NCBI GenBank assembly: GCA_027064085.1
Contig: JAMOQH010000131.1
Span: forward strand, 1 to 35,932
DNA length: 35,932 bases
Reading direction: 5' to 3'
Origin: a bacterium
GTDB lineage: Bacteria; UBP6; JAFGXH01
A program made the position numbers and the translations under genes. Below, in pieces: positions 24,592 to 30,755 of this stretch. How positions within the stretch are numbered: the stretch's first letter is position 1; every line of letters begins with the position of its first letter. The notes below the pieces were generated by a model. That model worked only from the letters and a program-made list of their open reading frames with translations. It searched no databases and had not been told where the DNA came from.

Positions 24592-24885
24592 ATTACTCCC
24601 TAGTAATTAAATATTTATTAAAACAATAAATAATTAAATTTATTCACTAAACAAGAAATTAATTCTTATTTAATGTTTTACTTTTAGTTATATATCAAAG
24701 ATTTAATTAATTGTCTATTTTAAAATTTGGCTTTTAATTTTGATATTAGAATTATTCTGCCCCAATGACCCATTTTTTTCTATAAAAAACAATCTATAAT
24801 TATGAAAAAGTAAATATTTATAATAAATACTTATCTTTTTTATAAAAAACTCCGAGTGATTTACAAATGTTATTTTGAGAAATGA
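24592..24885. other. Divergent intergenic region, no gene seen
   Basis: This 294-base AT-rich region separates lspA copy 1 from the divergent histidine kinase. TATAAT occurs at 24795-24800 and 24819-24824, but no convincing -35 fits either. A TATAAAAAAC string occurs at 24781-24790 and again near 24840-24850. No tRNA, open frame or strong hairpin was found. Confidence 0.4.
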
Positions 24886-26250
24886 ATGCTTAATGAATTT
24901 TATATATATTTAAACAAAAAATCTAGATTAGTTTTTAAAGATGTGACTCTTGAAAAAAAATTTAGAAAAGAATATGTGCAAGATAATTTAAAACAAAATA
25001 AGTTTGCTGTATTAATAACTTTAATTTCTTATATTATTTATCTTCCACTTGGTTTTTTTATTACTCCAGATGATTTTATATATGACTTAATTTTAATGCT
25101 TGCACTACCAATAGTATCATCAGTTTTAATGCTATTCTATATTAACAAAATAAGGAATAAACATTCCCTAATTTTATTCTTTTATTCTATTACAATTACA
25201 ATTCCACCAATTATTTCCATTTGCTATACAGATAAATACTACAAAATTTATTTAAATAATTATATTCTAGTAATGATAGGAATAATGGTAATTTATGGAG
25301 CATTTTTTTTAGTAACTTTTTTTTCCGTCTTACTTGTAAATATTTTTGCAATAACTACATTGGTAATAAACATCCAAAATCGGTCAGAATTCATTTATGA
25401 TTTATTTTTTATAAACACAGCATTTATTGTTACTTCTATAGCTTCATACCTTATAGAAAAAAGTAAAAGAAAAATATATTCAGATAAATATAAACTGGAA
25501 GAACAAGATAAGTTTATTCTACAACAATCAAAACTTGCTCAAATGGGAGAAATGATATCTATGATTGCACATCAATGGAGGCAACCACTTGCGGCAATAA
25601 ACAGTAATATATTAGGGATTAATAGCAAAATAGCAAGTAATAGATTTGATTTATCTAATGAAAGCTCACAAAAAGAATTTTTTGACTATTTAAATAAAAA
25701 ACATACAAAAATAAAAGATTATACCCAAGAGCTTTCTGATATCATTGATGTTTTTAGAACCTTTTATAAACCAGATAAAGAAAAAAAGAAGATATCACTA
25801 GTTTTACCTATAGAAAACACTTTAAAAATAGTTGAAACAAGCTTAGAAGCTAGTAATATACAGGTAGTAAAAAATTTTAAAATAAAGGATAAACTTTTTA
25901 TTTATCAAAACGAATTGATGCAAGTATTATCAAATATTTTTAAAAATAGTAAAGATAATTTTATTGAACAAAATATCAAAAACAGAGTTATAAATATAAA
26001 AACAGAAAAAAATGATAATAAACTTGTAATTAGAATATCAGATAATGGAGGCGGAATCCCTAAAGATATTATAAGTAAAATATTTAACCCATATTTTACA
26101 ACTAAAGATGAGAAAAACGGTACGGGGATGGGCCTTTATATGTCAAAAATGATAGTAGAAAAGCACCATCTAGGAAAATTAAAAGTAAAAAATATAAAAA
26201 ATGGAGTGTGTTTTAAAATAATTTTACCAAGTGGAGAAAATAATGTATAA
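24886..26250 (+). CDS. Membrane histidine kinase
   Basis: Sensor kinase of 454 residues. The N-terminal part (to about 195) contains about six hydrophobic helices with only short loops, so the signal is probably sensed within the membrane. The phosphorylation helix is QQSKLAQMGEMISMIAHQWRQP with His229 (first 20 residues or fewer are the family hallmark). The ATPase domain follows: N-box SNIFKNSKDNF, DNGGGIP, and GTGMGLYMSKMIVE. This AQMGEMI...AHQWRQP class is common in Campylobacterota and Deltaproteobacteria. It has no receiver domain of its own; the next gene, overlapping by 8 bases, starts with one, so the two probably exchange phosphate. ATG 24886 has a weak GAGA site. Confidence 0.9.
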   Translation: MLNEFYIYLNKKSRLVFKDVTLEKKFRKEYVQDNLKQNKFAVLITLISYIIYLPLGFFITPDDFIYDLILMLALPIVSSVLMLFYINKIRNKHSLILFFYSITITIPPIISICYTDKYYKIYLNNYILVMIGIMVIYGAFFLVTFFSVLLVNIFAITTLVINIQNRSEFIYDLFFINTAFIVTSIASYLIEKSKRKIYSDKYKLEEQDKFILQQSKLAQMGEMISMIAHQWRQPLAAINSNILGINSKIASNRFDLSNESSQKEFFDYLNKKHTKIKDYTQELSDIIDVFRTFYKPDKEKKKISLVLPIENTLKIVETSLEASNIQVVKNFKIKDKLFIYQNELMQVLSNIFKNSKDNFIEQNIKNRVINIKTEKNDNKLVIRISDNGGGIPKDIISKIFNPYFTTKDEKNGTGMGLYMSKMIVEKHHLGKLKVKNIKNGVCFKIILPSGENNV

Positions 26251-27388
26251 ATTTAATGAGATTTACTTATATTCTAAGGATTTAGATGTGTTATATGTTG
26301 AAGATGACAAAAATCTTTTACAAGAAACAACAGAAATATTAGAAGATTTTTTTAAAGTTATAATAACAGCAACAAACGGAGAAAAGGGAATAACCAAATT
26401 TAATGAATTTAAAAAAAACAATAATACATATCCAGATTTAATTATAACAGATATCAATATGCCTAAAATGGATGGAATCACTATGATAAAAAAAATCGTG
26501 GAAATAAATCCTGAACAATCAATAATTGTAATTTCAGCCTATAATGATAGCGATAAACTAATTAAATTAATACATTTAGGCATATCCAACTTTATAATGA
26601 AACCAATGAATACAGAAAACATGACTAATGTATTATACAAAACATGTAAAGCAATTAGCAATCAAAAATCTAAAAACAATCACCTAATTCAACAATCTAA
26701 GTTTGCTCAGATGGGCGAAATGATTGATTTTATAGCCCATCAATGGATACAACCAATTAATGTAATAAAAATGTCAACAGATTTATTCGAACTGAATAAT
26801 AATAATAAAAAAATTACTCAAAAGTATATTGATGAATATTTAAAAACACAACTTTCCCAAATAGATTTAATCTCCGAAACATTACAAGAATTTAGGAATT
26901 TTTTTAGAAAAGAGTCAGACCTTAGAATTATTTCTTATAAAGAACTAGTTGAAAAGACATTAATCTTACTAAAAGGAAAATTAAAGAATAAAGTTGATAT
27001 TTTTAATTATATTACAGAAGAGGTTAAAACAAAAGTAATTATAAATGAATTTAAACATATTATCATTAACATTGTAAATAATGCACTTGAAGCATTTGAA
27101 ATAAATGAAATTAAAGAAAAGAAACTTATATTTAAACTTGAAGAAATTAATGACTATATTGCCTTAAACATTATAGACAATGCCGGTGGTATTCCCCAAA
27201 AAATAATAAGTAATATATTTAATCCATATTTTACAACAAAAGAAACAGGTACAGGAGTTGGCCTTTATTTATCCAAATTAATTATTGAAAAGATAAAAGG
27301 TAAAATTCAAGTAGAAAACTTAGGAGAAGGAGCAAAATTTAGTATTTTATTACCAAAAATAAAAACTGAAGATTATTCAAAATCATAA
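26243..27388 (+). CDS. Receiver-histidine kinase hybrid protein
   Basis: Soluble 381-residue protein with reversed hybrid order: receiver domain first (about 14-130; acidic VEDD at 19-22, phospho-Asp70 in ITDINMPKMDG, Lys120 in MKPM), then a kinase core. His166 lies in AQMGEMIDFIAHQW, and the ATPase region has NIVNNALEAF, DNAGGIP and GTGVGLYLSKLI. Both phospho-acceptors are present. The bases WRQP of the usual helix are WIQP here. No DNA-binding or enzyme output domain follows, so the final target must be encoded elsewhere. Start ATG 26243 follows GGAG; the in-frame GTG 26231 would bury that site. It overlaps the upstream kinase by 8 bases and the convergent aminopeptidase gene by 16. Confidence 0.9.
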   Translation: MYKFNEIYLYSKDLDVLYVEDDKNLLQETTEILEDFFKVIITATNGEKGITKFNEFKKNNNTYPDLIITDINMPKMDGITMIKKIVEINPEQSIIVISAYNDSDKLIKLIHLGISNFIMKPMNTENMTNVLYKTCKAISNQKSKNNHLIQQSKFAQMGEMIDFIAHQWIQPINVIKMSTDLFELNNNNKKITQKYIDEYLKTQLSQIDLISETLQEFRNFFRKESDLRIISYKELVEKTLILLKGKLKNKVDIFNYITEEVKTKVIINEFKHIIINIVNNALEAFEINEIKEKKLIFKLEEINDYIALNIIDNAGGIPQKIISNIFNPYFTTKETGTGVGLYLSKLIIEKIKGKIQVENLGEGAKFSILLPKIKTEDYSKS

Positions 27389-28767
27389 AAAACCTTATAA
27401 GCCTGATATATTTCATGAATATCAAATTTACTTGCTAACTCCATAGGGGAATGCATTGATATTACTGCAGCGCCAGCATCTATAGTTCTAATACCATAAT
27501 GAGCAAGAAACATTGCTACAGTTCCACCACCACCTTCATCTACTTTACCTAACATTCCTGTTTGCCACTTAATATTATGATTATCAAATAATTTTCTTAA
27601 CTGAGCAATATACTCAGCATCAGCATCACTTGAACCACTTTTCCCCCCTGAACCAGAATATTTTGTTAAAACAATTCCATAACCGAGCTTACTAACATTA
27701 TCGAGGTCATGAACAGACTTAAATAATGGATTTAATCCTGCATTTACATCAGATGACAAAGAATGACTGTTCCAAAGTACTTTTTTTAATAGGTAATCAT
27801 TGTATTTATCACCAACTAGCTTATAAAGAATATCAGCCATAAAAAATTCAAGATAATTAGATCTTAAACCAGTTGAGCCGGTTGAGCCAATTTCCTCTTT
27901 GTCAACCAAATAGCAAATTGCAGTTCTTTGAGGTGTTTTATCCAAATCAAATATAGACATCATTGAAGTAAATGCACAAATTCTATCATCCTGCCCATAA
28001 GCACCAACAATAGAACGATCTATTCCAATATCACGAGCTTTTTCAGCAGGTACAAGCTCTAGTTCTGCTGATGTAAAATCCTCTTCGGTAATACCATAAT
28101 CATCATTTAACTTTTTGAGTATTGTTGCCTTAAAATAAGTTTTAACCTCATTATCCTTTAATACCGTAGGTATTGAACCAACTATAATATTTAATTCCTC
28201 GCCTTTTAGCACCTCACTTGATTTCCTATCTCTTTGAACTTTTCTATCTAAATGAGGTAGCAAATCAGGAATAGTAAAAACTGGGTCGTCACTTTCTTCA
28301 CCAATTACAATATTTATCTTTTTACCATTCTTTAAAATAACAACTCCATGTAAAGCTAATGCTCTAGCTCCCCACTGATATTTTTTTACTCCTCCATAGT
28401 AGTGTGTTTTAAACAATGCAAAATCACTATCTTCATATAATGGATTTTGCTTTAAATCAAGCCTTGGTGAATCAACATGTGATACAATAAAATTCACTCC
28501 GTTTAAAATATCCTCCTTACCAATAACAGCTAAAATAAGATTTTTATCTCTGTTATTATAATAGATTTTATCTCCCGTTTTTAATTCAGTTACTTCTTTT
28601 GCATCAATAAAACCATTTTCTCTAGCAAGTTTAATTGATTCAGTAACAACCTCCCTTTCAGTTTTATTTTCACTTAAAAATTTTTTATATTTCTCTGAAA
28701 ATTTAAAAATTTCCTTCTTTGTTGAATCATTCACTGATTTCCAAGCATTCTCTTTTTTATAAAACAT
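27373..28767 (-). CDS. M18 family (aspartyl-type) aminopeptidase
   Basis: Cytoplasmic zinc aminopeptidase of 464 residues forming dodecamers in the family; removes N-terminal residues, often acidic. The M18 motifs are present: SHVDSPRLDLK with the first metal His, THYYGGVKKYQWGARALALHG, VDKEEIGSTGSTGLRS with the catalytic Glu pair, SSDVNAGLNP, and a C-terminal HSPMEL with the last metal His. ATG 28767 follows GGGGAGAAAT; the GTG at 28779 is rejected because it would place that site in the coding part. The 3' end overlaps the convergent receiver-kinase gene by 16 bases. The upstream region carries two hairpins and is shared with the divergent dehydrogenase gene. Confidence 0.93.
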   Translation of the reverse strand: MFYKKENAWKSVNDSTKKEIFKFSEKYKKFLSENKTEREVVTESIKLARENGFIDAKEVTELKTGDKIYYNNRDKNLILAVIGKEDILNGVNFIVSHVDSPRLDLKQNPLYEDSDFALFKTHYYGGVKKYQWGARALALHGVVILKNGKKINIVIGEESDDPVFTIPDLLPHLDRKVQRDRKSSEVLKGEELNIIVGSIPTVLKDNEVKTYFKATILKKLNDDYGITEEDFTSAELELVPAEKARDIGIDRSIVGAYGQDDRICAFTSMMSIFDLDKTPQRTAICYLVDKEEIGSTGSTGLRSNYLEFFMADILYKLVGDKYNDYLLKKVLWNSHSLSSDVNAGLNPLFKSVHDLDNVSKLGYGIVLTKYSGSGGKSGSSDADAEYIAQLRKLFDNHNIKWQTGMLGKVDEGGGGTVAMFLAHYGIRTIDAGAAVISMHSPMELASKFDIHEIYQAYKVFYDFE

Positions 28768-28825
28768 ATTTCTCCCCACAGTCCCAAAAGGATAAAATAG
28801 TATATGTAAACAATAAAATCAATAA

Positions 28826-28850
28826 AATTTTTAGATTTCAGCTAAAAATT
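28826..28850. repeat. Hairpin motif, copy B
   Basis: AATTTTTAG (28826-28834) and CTAAAAATT (28842-28850) pair over 9 bp around ATTTCAG. It is 21 of 25 identical to 21676-21700. On the minus strand both copies lie upstream of a start (this one of the M18 gene). Confidence 0.55.
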
Positions 28851-28857
28851 CAGCGTA

Positions 28858-28885
28858 AACCCATATTTTGTCAAAAATATGGGTT
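28858..28885. promoter_or_regulatory. 12-bp stem-loop in divergent promoter region
   Basis: AACCCATATTTT (28858-28869) pairs perfectly with AAAATATGGGTT (28874-28885), loop GTCA. It ends 36 bases before the -35 box of the dehydrogenase gene and neither side has a U-run, so an operator or the M18 leader is more likely than a terminator. Confidence 0.5.
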
Positions 28886-28921
28886 GAAGTTGCAATAAAA
28901 AATAAAAAATAACGATTTTAG

Positions 28922-28950
28922 TTGACAGCTATTAATTTTGCAATTAATAT
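28922..28950 (+). promoter_or_regulatory. sigma70 promoter of the dehydrogenase gene
   Basis: TTGACA at 28922-28927, 17 bases, TAATAT at 28945-28950. Transcription would start near 28957, about 30 bases before ATG 28988. A dyad ATTAATT/AATTAAT (28931-28948) sits between the boxes. Confidence 0.7.
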
Positions 28951-28987
28951 ACCTTTGATTTATTTAATTTACTTGATGGAGAAGACT

Positions 28988-30616
28988 ATGACTCAAGGAT
29001 TTTTTAAAGTACCAACACCTTATAATGAGCCTATTAAAGCTTATGAAGCAGGAAGTAAAGACAGGGAACTTTTAAAAGAGGCATTAAACGAACTATATAA
29101 CAAAACAGTAAACATTCCGTTATATATCGGTAATAAACAAATTCATAAAGAAAAAAAAGCTGTTTCGGTTATTCCTGACGAACATAAACATGTTTTAGGA
29201 TATTATAGTGAAGCAAGCAAAGAAGACATACAAGATGCTATAGATGCAGCAATGAGAGCAAAGGAATCATGGGGGAATATGCCTTGGCAAGATAGAGCCG
29301 CAATATTCTTAAAAATTGCTGATTTGCTAACTACAAAATACAGATACATGGTAAATGCAGCAGCAATGCTCGATTTAAGTAAAAATGCTTATCAATCAGA
29401 AATTGATGTAATATGTGAATTAGCTGATTTTTTTAGATTTAATGTAAAATACTTAGAAGAAATTATGCAAAACCAACCTGCATCTCCAAAAGGTCAGTGG
29501 AACAGAACAGATACTCGCCCTCTTGATGGATTTGTATTTGCCGTAACTCCTTTTAATTTTGCCTCCATTGCAGGTAATTTACCAACCTCTGCCGCCATTA
29601 TGGGTAATACAGTTATTTGGAAGCCAGCATCAAGTGCTGTTTATATTGCTCATTTTCTGATGAAAATATTCTTAGAAGCTGGTTTGCCTGCTGGAGTTAT
29701 AAATATGGTTCCAGGCAAAGGCAGTGTAGTGGGTCCGCTTGTAATGAACAATGAAAACTTTTCTGGTGTTCATTTTACAGGTTCAACAGGAGTTTTTCAA
29801 GGAATGTGGGGAATGATAGGACAAAATATCACTAAGTATAAATCATACCCAAGAATAGTAGGTGAAACAGGAGGAAAAGATTTCTTGTTTGCTCATAATA
29901 GTGCTCAAATTGCACCACTTGTTGCAGCAACAGTAAGAGGAGCTTTTGAATATCAAGGACAAAAATGTTCTGCTCTTTCACGAGAATTTATTCCTAAATC
30001 AATATGGCCTGAATTTAAAGAATTACTACTTAAAGAAATGAATACTGTTAAAACAGGTAGTACTTTAGATTTTACCAATTTTCATAATGCAGTTATAGAT
30101 AAATGGGCTTTTAAGAGCATTACAAATTATATAGATTATGCTCAAGAAAATGAAAACATAGAAATTTTACATGGTGGAACTTATGATGATAGCAAAGGTT
30201 ACTTTATAGAACCTACAATTTTATTATGTAAAGACCCTAATGTAAAAACTATGCAGGAAGAAATTTTTGGTCCGGTGTTATCTATTTTCGTTTATGATGA
30301 TGAAAAGCTAGATGAAGCACTAGAAATATGTGACGAAGGCTCAGAATATGCACTTACAGGAGCAGTTTTCTCACAAGACAGAGAAATGGTCATAAAAATC
30401 ACAGAAAGATTAAGAGGAACAGCAGGTAACTTTTATATCAATGATAAACCAACAGGAGCTGTAGTTGGACAACAACCATTTGGTGGAGCAAGAGCAAGTG
30501 GAACTAACGATAAAGCAGGTTCTGTTCTTAATCTCCTAAGATGGGTTAGCCCTAGAACAATTAAAGAAACCTTCGTTCCTGCTGAAGATTATAGATATCC
30601 TTTTTTAGAAGAATAG
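28988..30616 (+). CDS. pruA: L-glutamate gamma-semialdehyde dehydrogenase (P5C dehydrogenase)
   Basis: NAD-dependent oxidation of glutamate semialdehyde to glutamate, the second step of proline breakdown and a step of arginine/ornithine breakdown. It has 542 residues, the length of the single-function form found in eukaryotes and some bacteria, with no proline dehydrogenase domain fused. The Rossmann part includes VTPFNFASIAGNLPT and VIWKPAS, then FTGSTG and GETGGKD. The catalytic Cys is near residue 327 in EYQGQKCSALSR. The C-terminal QQPFGGARASGTNDKAGS segment is typical. ATG 28988 is preceded by GGAGAAG. The longer frame from 28922 begins in the -35 box and is rejected. A proline dehydrogenase gene is not in the window. 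Confidence 0.93.
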   Translation: MTQGFFKVPTPYNEPIKAYEAGSKDRELLKEALNELYNKTVNIPLYIGNKQIHKEKKAVSVIPDEHKHVLGYYSEASKEDIQDAIDAAMRAKESWGNMPWQDRAAIFLKIADLLTTKYRYMVNAAAMLDLSKNAYQSEIDVICELADFFRFNVKYLEEIMQNQPASPKGQWNRTDTRPLDGFVFAVTPFNFASIAGNLPTSAAIMGNTVIWKPASSAVYIAHFLMKIFLEAGLPAGVINMVPGKGSVVGPLVMNNENFSGVHFTGSTGVFQGMWGMIGQNITKYKSYPRIVGETGGKDFLFAHNSAQIAPLVAATVRGAFEYQGQKCSALSREFIPKSIWPEFKELLLKEMNTVKTGSTLDFTNFHNAVIDKWAFKSITNYIDYAQENENIEILHGGTYDDSKGYFIEPTILLCKDPNVKTMQEEIFGPVLSIFVYDDEKLDEALEICDEGSEYALTGAVFSQDREMVIKITERLRGTAGNFYINDKPTGAVVGQQPFGGARASGTNDKAGSVLNLLRWVSPRTIKETFVPAEDYRYPFLEE

Positions 30617-30656
30617 AGTTTAAAAAAACTTCAACTGCCCTTGGCATTTTCCGTTT

Positions 30657-30690
30657 AAAAAAGTAACCAAACAAGTTTGTTTCTTTTTTA
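30657..30690 (+). terminator. Terminator of the dehydrogenase gene
   Basis: AAAAAAGTAACCAAAC pairs, with small bulges, with GTTTGTTTCTTTTTT, followed by a U-rich run. The same AAAAAGTAACC...GTTTCTTTTTT frame ends the lgt operon at 21701-21733. Confidence 0.65.
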
Positions 30691-30703
30691 TTTATGGTAA
30701 CTA

Positions 30704-30732
30704 TTGAATTATTCACAAAATTTCACTATAAT
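30704..30732 (+). promoter_or_regulatory. sigma70 promoter of the multidomain lipoprotein gene
   Basis: TTGAAT (30704-30709), 17 bases, perfect TATAAT (30727-30732), then an AGGAGG site at 30745-30750 before ATG 30756. All elements are close to consensus, so the gene is probably well expressed. Confidence 0.75.
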
Positions 30733-30755
30733 ATACTTATCTATAGGAGGAAATA

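Noticed and set aside
28922-28987. N-terminal extension of the P5C dehydrogenase from 28922
   Set aside because: The frame opens in the TTGACA -35 box itself; ATG 28988 has a GGAG site and gives the normal family N-terminus.
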